Positions 1-7,099 are shown, counted from the stretch's first letter. The stretch is 18,168 bases of DNA from CAZEFK01 sp964511405 (GCA_964511405.1 CAZEFK010000149.1:1-18168); one strand, 5' to 3'. Translations and numbers: made by a program. Notes: generated by a model not told the origin, from the sequence alone.

Positions 1-555
1 CTGCCCGACCTGATCGGCAACGCCAAGATCCTGCGAGGCCTCGATCCCGAGAGTTTCACCGACGACGCGTTCGGCGTGCCGACCGTGACCGACATCCTGC
101 GCGAGCTGGAGAAGCCCGGCCGCGACCCGCGCCCGGCGTTCAAGACCGCGACCTTCCTGGACGGCGTCGAGACCCTGGCCGACCTCGAGCCCGGCATGGT
201 GCTGGAAGGCGTGGTCACCAACGTCGCGGCCTTCGGCGCCTTCGTCGATATCGGCGTCCATCAGGACGGCCTGGTCCACATCTCGGCGATGTCGAGCGGC
301 TTCGTGAAGGACCCGCGCGCCGTGGCCAAGCCCGGCGACGTGGTCCGGGTCAAGGTTTTGGAGGTCGACCGCGAGCGCAAGCGCATCGCCCTGACCATGC
401 GCCTGGACCAGGCCGAGCCGCGGGCACCGCGCAAGCCGGCGCCCACGCAACCGGACAAGGGCCCGCGCGCGCCGGCCCCGCCCCCCGACCGCGGCGGCGG
501 CGCCATGGCCGACGCCCTGCGCCGCGCCGGCCTGGCCGGGCGCAAGGGGTCATAA
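1..555 (+). CDS. tex: Tex transcription accessory protein, C-terminal part (5' truncated by window)
   Basis: Only the last 184 residues are in the window; the frame is open from base 1 and ends at a TAA. An S1 RNA-binding domain occupies roughly window residues 61-137 (DLEPGMVLEGVVTNVAAFGA, then DGLVHIS and ending near KRIALTMR). The preceding segment (LPDLIGNAKILRGLDPESF ... VTDILRELEKPGRDPRPAF) is the usual Tex sequence between the helix-hairpin-helix region and S1. After S1 there is a 45-residue tail rich in Pro, Ala, Arg and Lys, as in many alphaproteobacterial Tex proteins. Tex is a cytoplasmic nucleic-acid-binding factor linked to transcription. An internal GTG at 76 is not the real start, because the homologous sequence continues upstream of it. 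Confidence 0.93.
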   Translation: MPDLIGNAKILRGLDPESFTDDAFGVPTVTDILRELEKPGRDPRPAFKTATFLDGVETLADLEPGMVLEGVVTNVAAFGAFVDIGVHQDGLVHISAMSSGFVKDPRAVAKPGDVVRVKVLEVDRERKRIALTMRLDQAEPRAPRKPAPTQPDKGPRAPAPPPDRGGGAMADALRRAGLAGRKGS

Positions 556-582
556 GAAAGCCGTCGAACCGGCGCGCTGGCA

Positions 583-675
583 CCCCTCCACCCGACCTCC
601 TCCCACAAGGGGAGGAGGAGTATTCAGAAGGACAAGAGCCATCCTCCCCTTGTGGGAGGAGGCTGGGTGGAGGGG
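583..675. repeat. Long imperfect inverted repeat (34-bp arms), possible bidirectional terminator
   Basis: Arm 583-616 is the reverse complement of arm 642-675 with two mismatches, separated by a 25-nt loop (617-641). Each arm also contains its own smaller hairpin, for example CCTCCTCCC at 596-604 with GGGAGGAGG at 610-618. It lies between the convergent ends of tex and the NmrA-type gene, where a two-way transcription stop would be expected. No poly-T tract follows. The pattern resembles dispersed palindromic repeats common in alphaproteobacterial intergenic regions; a genome search would show whether it is repeated. Confidence 0.75.
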
Positions 676-706
676 GAAACCCGACGATTCCAGCTCATGC
701 ACATCC

Positions 707-1582
707 TCAGCCGACCGCAGGCTTCAGCACCGTCTCGCACCACTGGCGGAAGCTGGTGGGGCTGCTGAACTGCGGCGTCCGCGGGACCATGCGGTCGAGG
801 CCTTCGGTCTTGGCGACCATCATCTCGACCATGGCCTGCGCCATGCCCGGCGAGGCGCCACGGGCCGTCATCATGGCGCGTAGGTCGTCCGCCGACAGTT
901 CCTGGTAGCGGACGGGCCGGCCCAGCACCTCCGACATGATCGCCGCCATGTCGCTGCCGGACAGGTCCTCGGGCCCCAGGATCGGGAGGCTGTCGACGCC
1001 GCTCCAGGACGGATCCAGCAGCAGCCGGGCGGCGACGGCCGCGATGTCCCGGGTCGCGCAGGTCGGCGCCTCGAGGCCGGCGGGCGCCGGCCAGGCATAC
1101 ACGCCCTTGGTCCGAATCGCCTCGGCCTGGCGCAGGACGTTGTCCATGAAGGACGGGCAGGCCAGCGCCCGGTAGCCGACACCCGTGGCGGCGATCCGGT
1201 CGTCCATGTGCAGGGTCGCGGTCACATGGCCGGCGGGCTTCGGCCAGCCCCGGCCCAGCGCCGAGATCCCGACCACGCGGCGCACGCCATGGGCCCGCAG
1301 GGCGTCGCAGCCCGGGCGCGCGAACTCGACATAGGCCGCCTCGGCGCTGGCGGCGCGCGGGTCGGCCGGCACCAGCCAGAAGACGCTGTCGGCGCCCTGG
1401 AACGCCGCGGTCACGACCTCGCGCTGGCTGTGCGATCCCGCGATCACCTCGACGCGGTCGCGCGTGGCGGCGGGCAGGCGGGACGGGTCGCGGGCGATCA
1501 CGCGGATCCGTTCGCCGCTGTCGAGGATCTGGGCCAGGACTTGGCGGCCGATCTGGCTGGTGGGGGCGGTGATGACGATCAT
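707..1582 (-). CDS. NmrA-like NAD(P)-binding (Rossmann) protein
   Basis: A 291-residue protein starting MIVITAPTSQIGRQVLAQIL. This is a Rossmann dinucleotide-binding motif of the NmrA/atypical short-chain dehydrogenase type (T-x-x-T-S-x-I-G-x-x-V). A first beta-alpha-beta unit with an Arg-rich IRVIARDPSRL follows, which suits NADP(H) preference. Later segments (FQGADSVFWLVP, the NVLRQAEAIR stretch, GPEDLSGSDMAAIMSEVLGR) fit NmrA/NAD(P)H azoreductase-like proteins, which act as redox sensors or reductases. I chose the ATG at 1582 because the Rossmann strand begins there and GGAGAC lies just upstream; the frame stays open to 1639. It is divergent from an AraC regulator across about 100 bp, so that regulator may control it. 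The specific reaction is unknown. Confidence 0.85.
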   Translation of the reverse strand: MIVITAPTSQIGRQVLAQILDSGERIRVIARDPSRLPAATRDRVEVIAGSHSQREVVTAAFQGADSVFWLVPADPRAASAEAAYVEFARPGCDALRAHGVRRVVGISALGRGWPKPAGHVTATLHMDDRIAATGVGYRALACPSFMDNVLRQAEAIRTKGVYAWPAPAGLEAPTCATRDIAAVAARLLLDPSWSGVDSLPILGPEDLSGSDMAAIMSEVLGRPVRYQELSADDLRAMMTARGASPGMAQAMVEMMVAKTEGLDRMVPRTPQFSSPTSFRQWCETVLKPAVG

Positions 1583-1686
1583 CGGAGTCTCCGGCGCAAG
1601 ATCGGCGCAGGGTAGGCGGCTGGATTGCGGACGATCCATGCCGTAGGCTCCGGATTATCGTCGCCATCGTTCAGGATTGGGCCCGG

Positions 1687-2655
1687 ATGGATCCGCTGTC
1701 GGACGTCCTGTCGGTGATCGAGCCGCAGCGCTGCGTGTGCGCCGGCTTCGAGGCCGGCGGCGACTGGTCGATCCGGTTCCCGCGCCATGCCGGCATCAAG
1801 GTCAATGCCGTGATCGCGGGCGGCTGCTGGCTGGCCCTGGAAGACGGGTCCGCGCCGGTGCGGCTGGAGGCGGGGGACTGCGTGCTGCTGCCGACCGGGC
1901 GGCCGTTCCGGCTCGCCAGCGACTTGGGCCTGGCGCCGGCCGAGGCCGAGGCGGTGTTCGGGCCGGTGCGCCACGGCCGCATCGCCCGCTGCAACGGCGG
2001 CGGCGAATTCTTCCTGGTCGGCGGCTATTTCACCCTGGCAGCACCCCAGGCCGACCTGCTGCTGGGCTTGCTGCCGCCGGTGCTGCCCATCCGCAGCGGG
2101 CCGGACCAGGCGGCGCTGCGCTGGTCGCTCGACCGGCTGCGACAGGAACTGCGCGAGCCGCAGCCGGGCGGGGCCCTGGTGGCCCAGCATCTCGCGCACC
2201 TGATGCTGGTGCACGCCCTGCGCCAGCATCTGGCCGACGGGCCCACCACCGGCTGGCTGGCCGCCCTCGCCGACCGCCAGATGGGGGCGGCGCTCGCGGC
2301 CCTGCACCAGGACCCGGCGCGCCGCTGGACGGTGGCGGCCCTGGCCCGCCAGGTGGGCCTGTCGCGGACCAGCTTCGCCCTGCGCTTCAAGGCGACCGTC
2401 GGGCTGTCGCCGATGGCCTACTTGACCGGCTGGCGCATGCGGCTGGCCGCGGCCCGGCTGGCCCGCCCGGGCCAGCCGGTATCGGCGATCGCGGCCTCGC
2501 TCGGATACGAGTCCGACAGCGCCTTCAGCGCCGCCTTCAAGCGCGCCATGGGCTGTTCGCCCCGCGAATATGGCAGGGGCCGGGGCGCGGCGTCGGAGTG
2601 TGTCGCCGCTGAGTCCGCCGTAAGCGCTGTTCTCAGGCCACCTTTGTCGCGTTAG
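1687..2655 (+). CDS. AraC-family transcriptional regulator with N-terminal cupin; 3' end replaced by IS66 sequence
   Basis: 322 residues. Residues ~1-180 look like the AraC-type cupin ligand-binding domain (INAVIAG-like strand at 40-46, EAGDCVLLPTGRPF at 61-74). Residues ~197-297 carry two helix-turn-helix motifs: WTVAALARQVGLSRTSFALR near 214-233, and the second region SAIAASLGYESDSAFSAAFK ending in GCSPREY at 289-295. Together these are an AraC/XylS DNA-binding domain that appears complete. From codon 312 on, the reading frame is inside an IS66 terminal repeat (GTAAGCG at 2620), so the last 11 residues and the stop codon are IS-derived. The original C-terminus probably ended shortly after the HTH domain, so the protein may still work. 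It is divergent from the NmrA-like gene, its likely target. The ribosome binding site is weak (AGGA at 1672-1675). Confidence 0.88.
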   Translation: MDPLSDVLSVIEPQRCVCAGFEAGGDWSIRFPRHAGIKVNAVIAGGCWLALEDGSAPVRLEAGDCVLLPTGRPFRLASDLGLAPAEAEAVFGPVRHGRIARCNGGGEFFLVGGYFTLAAPQADLLLGLLPPVLPIRSGPDQAALRWSLDRLRQELREPQPGGALVAQHLAHLMLVHALRQHLADGPTTGWLAALADRQMGAALAALHQDPARRWTVAALARQVGLSRTSFALRFKATVGLSPMAYLTGWRMRLAAARLARPGQPVSAIAASLGYESDSAFSAAFKRAMGCSPREYGRGRGAASECVAAESAVSAVLRPPLSR

Positions 2656-2973
2656 GGACTTGAGCGAAGGTCCATGGCATGAGTTCGTCGATACGGCTGG
2701 CGAGATGTCCGTTGGCGAGCTTGGTGAGGACGTCGACGAGGTAGGCTTGAGGATCGACGCCGTTGAGTTTGGCGGTCTCGATCAGCGAGGCGATGACGCC
2801 CCAGTTCTGGCCACCGTCGTCGCTGCCGGCGAAGAGCGCGTTCTTGCGATTGAGGGTAATCGGCCTGATGGCGCGCTCGACGGCGTTGGAGTCGAGTTCG
2901 ATGCGGCCGTCGCCGAGGAACAGCGCGAGGCCGTCCCAGCGCGCCAGGGCATAGCGGATGGCCTCGGCATGGG
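2620..2973 (-). mobile_element. IS66-family element, right-end fragment
   Basis: The outer end begins GTAAGCGCTG at 2620, the characteristic start of IS66-family terminal repeats. Just inside lies the 3' end of an IS66 transposase gene on the minus strand. Homology stops abruptly at about 2971-2973, where an unrelated repeat block begins, so the other end and most of the element are missing. A target duplication cannot be checked because only one end remains; the 8 bases outside are AGTCCGCC (2612-2619). Confidence 0.8.
2633..2972 (-). pseudogene. IS66-family transposase (TnpC) C-terminal remnant
   Basis: About 110 residues from AEAIRYALARWDGLALFLGD to the TGA at 2633-2635. The blocks GRIELDSNAVERAIRPITLN, RKNALFAGSDDGGQNWGVIA and SLIETAKLNGVDPQAYLVDV are diagnostic of the end of the IS66 DDE domain, and LPWTF-like MPWTFAQ marks the C-terminal domain. 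The retained Glu in NAVERAIRP would be the last residue of the DDE triad, but the rest of the catalytic core is gone. Upstream codons in the same frame (MHCHRIRICAIKCTV) are translated repeat DNA, not transposase. The gene is dead. Confidence 0.88.
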
Positions 2974-2997
2974 ATACGGTGACAGTGCATTTAATTG
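2974..2997 (+). repeat. Left repeat copy L1
   Basis: ATACGGTGACAGTGCATTTA followed by ATTG; identical to L2 over 24 bp. Begins 35 bp before L2. Confidence 0.85.
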
Positions 2998-3008
2998 CGC
3001 AGATACGG

Positions 3009-3032
3009 ATACGGTGACAGTGCATTTAATTG
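3009..3032 (+). repeat. Left repeat copy L2
   Basis: Identical to L1 over 24 bp; starts 30 bp before L3. Confidence 0.85.
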
Positions 3033-3038
3033 GGAGAG

Positions 3039-3062
3039 TTACGGTGACAGTGCATTGAATTG
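3039..3062 (+). repeat. Left repeat copy L3
   Basis: Same unit as L1 and L2 with two changes (TT for AT at the start; GAATTG for TAATTG at the end). Confidence 0.85.
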
Positions 3063-3203
3063 ACGGATGTGCCGGCGAGCGGCTGAGGTGACCCATGGGA
3101 CGATTGGCGCACGCGGTTTTTCCCGGGATTCGGCATCGCTGGCGCGGCTCGATGTGGCGAGCGGGCGCACATTGCGGCCGGCCAAGCGCGGACCCGTACC
3201 GAA

Positions 3204-3229
3204 GAAATATGCACTGTCACCGAAATTCG
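3204..3229 (-). repeat. Right repeat copy R1 (inverted)
   Basis: GAAATATGCACTGTCACCGA then AATTCG. The core ATGCACTGTCACC is the exact reverse complement of the core of L1-L3. Confidence 0.85.
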
Positions 3230-3254
3230 AAATATGCACTGTCACCGAAATTCG
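3229..3254 (-). repeat. Right repeat copy R2 (inverted)
   Basis: Exact copy of R1, starting 25 bp after R1 and sharing one base with it. A truncated third copy (GTCACCGAAATTCC) continues at 3254-3267. Confidence 0.85.
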
Positions 3255-3268
3255 TCACCGAAATTCCC

Positions 3269-3496
3269 GGGATCGCAGTCCGCGAAGCCCTCGAAAAGTT
3301 CCGCCGCGCCAACGGCATTCTCAATTATCCCGCCGTCGCCGCAAGCTGGACCGTCCCGATTGCCGGCATCAGTGTCCGCCTACCCGACCTCGGCTTCGGC
3401 CCGACGATCGCCGCGTTCGCGCCATGGGTGCGTGATGCCGACGCCGAGCAGCTCGACCGTTGGGCCGAACGCCGCCTCGAAACCAAGACCCTGGCG
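3269..3496 (+). pseudogene. Truncated coding fragment, tail resembles Rpn/DUF4351 C-terminus
   Basis: An open frame reads GIAVREALEKFRRANGILNY and ends GFGPTIAAFAPWVRDADAEQ then LDRWAERRLETKTLA. The last ~35 residues match the usual C-terminal pattern of DUF4351-type tails of Rpn (PD-(D/E)XK) recombination-associated proteins: FGP, then ADxxQLDxWAERxLxxxTL. I do not recognise the earlier part. There is no start of its own, since upstream is repeat DNA. The stop is lost: the frame runs on antisense through the neighbouring oxidoreductase gene. The composition (less extreme codon bias) also fits an incoming fragment. The family assignment is tentative. Confidence 0.35.
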
Positions 3497-3523
3497 ACCC
3501 GTCGGCGTCCCGCCGACCCGGCC

Positions 3524-4969
3524 TCACGCCAGCAGCACCACGGGCCCGGTGGTCTCGCGCCGCTCCAGCGCCGCATGGGCGGCGGCGGCCGCGGCCAGCG
3601 GGAAGCGGTGGCGGATGGGTACGCGCAGCACGCCCTGCTCGATCAGGGCGAAGACCTGCCCGGCCATGGCCCGCATCTGGGTCGGATCCTGGATGTAGTG
3701 GAACAGTACCGGGCGCGACAGCCGCAGCGATTTCGCGGCCTGGCGCCCGGCGTCGAGTGGCGGCAGCGGGCCGGTGGCCTGGCCGTAGCTGACCCAATGG
3801 CCGGTCACCGCCAGGGCCTCGTAGGTCTCGGCGGCGGCGGCCTGGCCCAGGCCGTCGAAGACGACGTCGGCGCCGCGGCCGCCGGTGGCGGCCTTGACCG
3901 CGACGGCGAAGCGGCGGTCGGGTGCCACGATCGGCAGGTCGCAGCCATGCTCGCGGGCCAGCCGCGCCTTGTCCTCGGTGCTGACGGTGCCCAGCACCCG
4001 GGCGCCCCGATGCTTGGCCCACTGGCACAGGATCAGCCCGACGCCACCGGCCGCGGCATGGACCAGCACGGTCTCGCCGGCGCGCAACGGGTGGGTCCGG
4101 TGCAGCAGATATTCGGCGGTCATGCCCTTGAACAGCACCGCGGCCGCAGTCTCGGGGTCGATGGCCGGCGGCAGCCGCACCAGCTCGGCCGCCGGCATCG
4201 TGCGCAGCGTGGCATAGGCGCCGGGCCGGGCGCTGGCATAGGCGACGCGGTCGCCGGGCAGCAGGTCGTGGACGTCGGGGCCGATATCGACCACGGTGCC
4301 TGACGCCTCCATGCCGATGGCCGCCGGCGGGGTCACCAGGGGCATGTCGCCGCGCCTGACATAGACGTCGATGAAGTTGATCCCGACCGCCGCCTGGCGG
4401 ATCCGGACCTCGCCGGGCCTGGGCGGCGGCACGGTCACGGGCTCGATGCGCAATTGGTCGGGGCCGCCGAAGGCCCGCAGCATCACGGCCTGGCCGGGCA
4501 TGGCGCCGCCGCCCGCGGCGGGGCGATGCCGGCCCTCGCGCAGATAGCGGCGCAGACCCTCGAAGCCGGCCTCGTAGACGCCGCGGCCGACCAGGTCGGC
4601 CAGCGCCTGCTCCTGGCCGGGCGGCGTGTCGAAGGTCGACTGCCAGTGCCAGAAGGTGCGGTCGCCGTCGGTGATCCGCTTGCACGTCACGGTCGCGACA
4701 TAGCGCTCCAGCGGCACCGTCGCGTCCAGGATGCAGTAGGTCGAGACGTGGGACTCGTCCGACAGGGTCAGCAGCTGTTCGCGGATATGGGCGCCGTCGC
4801 GCAGGCGGAAATTGCGCACGCAGCCGACCTGGTCGGCACTCTCCCCGCCTTCGATATGCGACTCGGCGACGGCCCGGTGCCAGGCGTGATGGCTGTTGAA
4901 GTCGCGCAATACAGCCCACACCCGCTCGATCGGGGCGTCGATGACGGCGGAGCGGGTGACGCGCTGCAT
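3524..4969 (-). CDS. SRPBCC domain fused to zinc-independent quinone oxidoreductase (MDR family)
   Basis: 481 residues. Residues ~1-147 are an SRPBCC (polyketide-cyclase/START-like) domain: SAVIDAPIERVWAVLRDFNS, VGCVRNFRLRDGAHIREQLL. After a short Gly/Ala-rich linker, residues ~155-481 are a medium-chain dehydrogenase/reductase of the quinone oxidoreductase class. Its features are GINFIDVYVRRG, GMEASGTVVDIGPDV, the NADPH site HAAAGGVGLILCQWAKHRGA, GADVVFDGLGQ and a terminal TTGPVVLLA. No Cys/His zinc ligands are seen. The enzyme half probably reduces a quinone or enone with NADPH; the SRPBCC half probably binds a hydrophobic ligand. The frame is continuous, with no stop between domains. It starts 4 nt after the separate SRPBCC gene, whose sequence its N-terminus resembles. 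It is the last gene of the operon. Confidence 0.88.
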   Translation of the reverse strand: MQRVTRSAVIDAPIERVWAVLRDFNSHHAWHRAVAESHIEGGESADQVGCVRNFRLRDGAHIREQLLTLSDESHVSTYCILDATVPLERYVATVTCKRITDGDRTFWHWQSTFDTPPGQEQALADLVGRGVYEAGFEGLRRYLREGRHRPAAGGGAMPGQAVMLRAFGGPDQLRIEPVTVPPPRPGEVRIRQAAVGINFIDVYVRRGDMPLVTPPAAIGMEASGTVVDIGPDVHDLLPGDRVAYASARPGAYATLRTMPAAELVRLPPAIDPETAAAVLFKGMTAEYLLHRTHPLRAGETVLVHAAAGGVGLILCQWAKHRGARVLGTVSTEDKARLAREHGCDLPIVAPDRRFAVAVKAATGGRGADVVFDGLGQAAAAETYEALAVTGHWVSYGQATGPLPPLDAGRQAAKSLRLSRPVLFHYIQDPTQMRAMAGQVFALIEQGVLRVPIRHRFPLAAAAAAHAALERRETTGPVVLLA

Positions 4970-4973
4970 GCGC

Positions 4974-5414
4974 TCACCGATGTCCGAAATAGGCCTTCAG
5001 CGCGTCGAAGCCGGCCTGGAACACGCCTTGTCCGATGTGGTCGGCGAGCGCCCGCTCGCGGCCGGCGGGCGCGTCGAACTCGGCCCACCATTCGATGAAG
5101 GTGCGGCCGCCGTCGGTCACCGGGGTCAGCTTCAAGGTCGCGACATAGTTCTCGACCCCCATCGGCGACTCCAGGATCGAGTAGGTGCACTGGAACTCGT
5201 AGTCCGACAGCGCCAGCAGCTGCTCGCGGATGGTGCCGCCGTCCTTCATCTGGAAGTTGCGCACGCAGCCGACGCGGTCGGCCGGGCCGTTGCCTTCGAT
5301 CCGCGACTGGGCGATGGCCGGATGCCATTTCGGCAGGCCGTTGAAGTCGCGCACATGGGCCCACACGGCCTCGGCCGGGGCGCCGATGACGCTGGAGGCA
5401 TAGGTCTTGATCAT
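4974..5414 (-). CDS. SRPBCC-family (polyketide cyclase/dehydrase-like) protein
   Basis: 146 residues, the normal size for a single START-like domain. SSVIGAPAEAVWAHVRDFNG and then LPKWHPAIAQSRIEG open the domain. VGCVRNFQMKDGGTIREQLL and the Trp-rich TFIEWWAEFDAP follow, and a C-terminal helix ends FDALKAYFGHR. The domain forms a hydrophobic ligand pocket; members act as lyases/cyclases, carriers or binding proteins, and the ligand here is unknown. It is clearly paralogous to the N-terminus of the next gene (shared VGCVRNF, IREQLL, RDFN and AL-DxxGxGVxxAGF). Its ATG overlaps the flotillin stop (ATGA at 5414-5411), indicating translational coupling. Confidence 0.88.
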   Translation of the reverse strand: MIKTYASSVIGAPAEAVWAHVRDFNGLPKWHPAIAQSRIEGNGPADRVGCVRNFQMKDGGTIREQLLALSDYEFQCTYSILESPMGVENYVATLKLTPVTDGGRTFIEWWAEFDAPAGRERALADHIGQGVFQAGFDALKAYFGHR

Positions 5415-7099
5415 GGCTCGCGCTCGCCATTGGCCGGCGGCTTGGTCACGGCGCCGAGCGCGTTGGACGCGATGCGGCCGAGATTGCTGGGATCGAGGCC
5501 GATCTCGCGCAGCATCTCGTCGATCAGCGGCGCCTGGGCGCGGTAGCGCAGGGCCGAGTTCACGACCTGCTCGGAGAAGCCGCCGCCGTTGTCGGCGCCG
5601 TTGCCGCCATGACCGGCGGCCAGGCCGTCGACATGCAGGATCTTGATGCTGTCGATGTTCTCCAGGGGCTTGGCCGACTCGCGGATGATCGCCTCGAGCT
5701 TCTCGATCAGGCGCAGGCGCGCGGCCGACTGGCGGGCCTCGAGGGTCAGCACGTTCTGGGCCTCGTTCATCAGGCGCACGCCCTCGGCCTCGACCTCGTG
5801 GCGCAGGCGGAAGGCCAAGGACCGGATCTTCTCGGAGTCGGCCTCGGCTTCGGCGTGGGCGCGCAGGGCGGCGCCGCGGTCGGCGGCGGCCAGGCGCTCG
5901 GCCTCGGCGGCGGTCTTCAGGCGGATGGCATCCTGCTCGGCGTCGCGGGTGGCGCCGATCAGGTCGATGGCCTTGCGCCGGTTGGCCATCTCGACCTCGC
6001 GCACGGTGAACACCTGCTCCTCCGCACCCACCGCGTCGGCCCGGGCGCGGTCGGCGGCGGCCTGGGCCTCGGACTGCGCGCGCGACTGCTCGGCGACGGC
6101 GATGGCGCGCTGCTGCTCGGCCAGCTCCAGGGCCTGGCGGCGCGCGATCTCGGCGGCCTGGATGGTCCGCTCGCGGGCGATGCGGTCCTGCTCCACCGAC
6201 TTCTCGGACTCGATGCGGGCGCGGTCGACCTGCTCGCGCGCCAGGATCTCGGCCCGCTCGGCCGCCTGGCTCTGCTCGGCGCGCTGGCGCGCGAGCTCGG
6301 CGCGCTGGACGGCGCGCGCGATCTCGATCTCGCGCTCCTGGGCCAGGCGCGCCGCCTCGGCCTCGCGGTCGATCTCCAGCGACAGCTTCTCCGCTTCCAG
6401 GTTCTTGTTGCGGATCTGGATCATCGTGTCCTGTTCGATGTCGTTGCGCAGCTTCTTGCGGCGCTCGATCTGTTCGGTCAGCTGGGTCAGGCCCTCGGCG
6501 TCGAAGGCGTTGGACGGGTTGAAATATTCCATGGCGGTCTGGTCCAGCTGGGTCAGCGACGCCGATTCCAGCTCCAGCCCGTTCTGCAGCAGGTCCTCGG
6601 CGACCGCGGCGCGGACCCGGCGGATATAGTCGCCGCGCTTCTCGTGCAGCTCGTCCATGGTCATCTCGGCGGCCACGGTGCGCAGGGCGTCGACGAACTT
6701 GCCTTCCAGCAGCTCCTTCAGCGACTCCGGCTGCATGGTGCGCTGGCCCAGGGTCTGGGCGGCGGCGGCGATGGCGTCGACCGACGCCTTCACCCGCACA
6801 TAGAACTCGGCGATCACGTCGACGCGCATCTTGTTGCGGGTGATCAGCGCCTTGTCGCGGCCGCGCGCGACTTCCAGGCGCAAAGTATTCATGTTGACCG
6901 GGATGACGTCATGGACGATCGGCAAGACGAAGGCGCCGCCATTGAGCACCACCGTCTGCCCGCCCATGCCGGTGCGCACGAAGGCGCGCTCCTTGCTCGA
7001 CCTGAGGTACAGCCAGTGGAACAGCCAGACCACGATGGCGGCGACGATCGCGACGACGATCAGCGCCAGGATCACGGTCCCGAACTCCGACCCGGTCAT
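5411..7099 (-). CDS. Flotillin family (SPFH/band 7) membrane protein, YqiK-like
   Basis: 562 residues, similar in length to E. coli YqiK. A single N-terminal membrane segment lies at ~9-32 (VILALIVVAIVAAIVVWLFH). The SPFH domain follows (~35-195: ERAFVRTGMGGQTVVLNGGA, RVDVIAEFYVRV). A long charged, Ala/Glu/Arg-rich coiled coil runs from ~205 to 440 (AEAARLAQEREIEIARAVQR and similar), and the flotillin C-terminus reaches ESAKPLENIDSIKILHVDG. Such proteins form oligomeric cages or microdomains on the cytoplasmic face of the membrane. The ATG at 7099 is chosen because it has a strong GGGGGAGGA upstream and overlaps the preceding stop as ATGA; the frame stays open to 7291 without homology. Its place in a catabolic/transport operon is unusual. 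Confidence 0.93.
   Translation of the reverse strand: MTGSEFGTVILALIVVAIVAAIVVWLFHWLYLRSSKERAFVRTGMGGQTVVLNGGAFVLPIVHDVIPVNMNTLRLEVARGRDKALITRNKMRVDVIAEFYVRVKASVDAIAAAAQTLGQRTMQPESLKELLEGKFVDALRTVAAEMTMDELHEKRGDYIRRVRAAVAEDLLQNGLELESASLTQLDQTAMEYFNPSNAFDAEGLTQLTEQIERRKKLRNDIEQDTMIQIRNKNLEAEKLSLEIDREAEAARLAQEREIEIARAVQRAELARQRAEQSQAAERAEILAREQVDRARIESEKSVEQDRIARERTIQAAEIARRQALELAEQQRAIAVAEQSRAQSEAQAAADRARADAVGAEEQVFTVREVEMANRRKAIDLIGATRDAEQDAIRLKTAAEAERLAAADRGAALRAHAEAEADSEKIRSLAFRLRHEVEAEGVRLMNEAQNVLTLEARQSAARLRLIEKLEAIIRESAKPLENIDSIKILHVDGLAAGHGGNGADNGGGFSEQVVNSALRYRAQAPLIDEMLREIGLDPSNLGRIASNALGAVTKPPANGEREP

Larger units (their letters stand above)
2974..3267. mobile_element. Short non-autonomous element bounded by inverted multi-copy repeats (possible IS remnant or MITE)
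   Basis: Three direct copies of a ~24-bp unit with core GGTGACAGTGCAT lie at the left (2974-2997, 3009-3032, 3039-3062). Two full copies plus one partial copy lie at the right in the opposite orientation (3204-3229, 3229-3254, 3254-3267). The ~140 bp in between (3063-3203) holds no recognisable gene. Ends made of several short transposase-binding repeats are typical of IS21-family elements, so this may be an internally deleted copy; that family assignment is inference. The block sits exactly where IS66 homology ends. No convincing target duplication was seen. Confidence 0.5.

Noticed and set aside
624..1667. Longer minus-strand frame overlapping the NmrA-like gene
   Set aside because: It is Arg/Pro-rich and wrong-frame; the correct frame (707-1582) has a clear Rossmann motif.
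1583..1686. Promoter boxes for the divergent NmrA-like and AraC genes
   Set aside because: TTGCGG (1625-1630) and GATTAT (1653-1658) are 22 bp apart, too far for a sigma-70 promoter; no convincing pair was found.
3009..3267. Repeat block considered as a CRISPR array
   Set aside because: Copies face opposite ways at the two ends, spacers are only 6-11 bp between left copies and absent between right copies, and no cas gene is nearby.
3095..4303. Plus-strand open frame of ~400 codons
   Set aside because: It runs through repeat DNA, a gene fragment and then antisense to the quinone oxidoreductase; only the 3269-3496 part shows protein-like sequence.
4490..4520. Possible separate start of the quinone oxidoreductase (MPGQAVMLRAFGG)
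   Set aside because: The upstream SRPBCC domain is in the same frame with no stop, and no strong ribosome binding site precedes the internal Met, so a single fusion protein is preferred.
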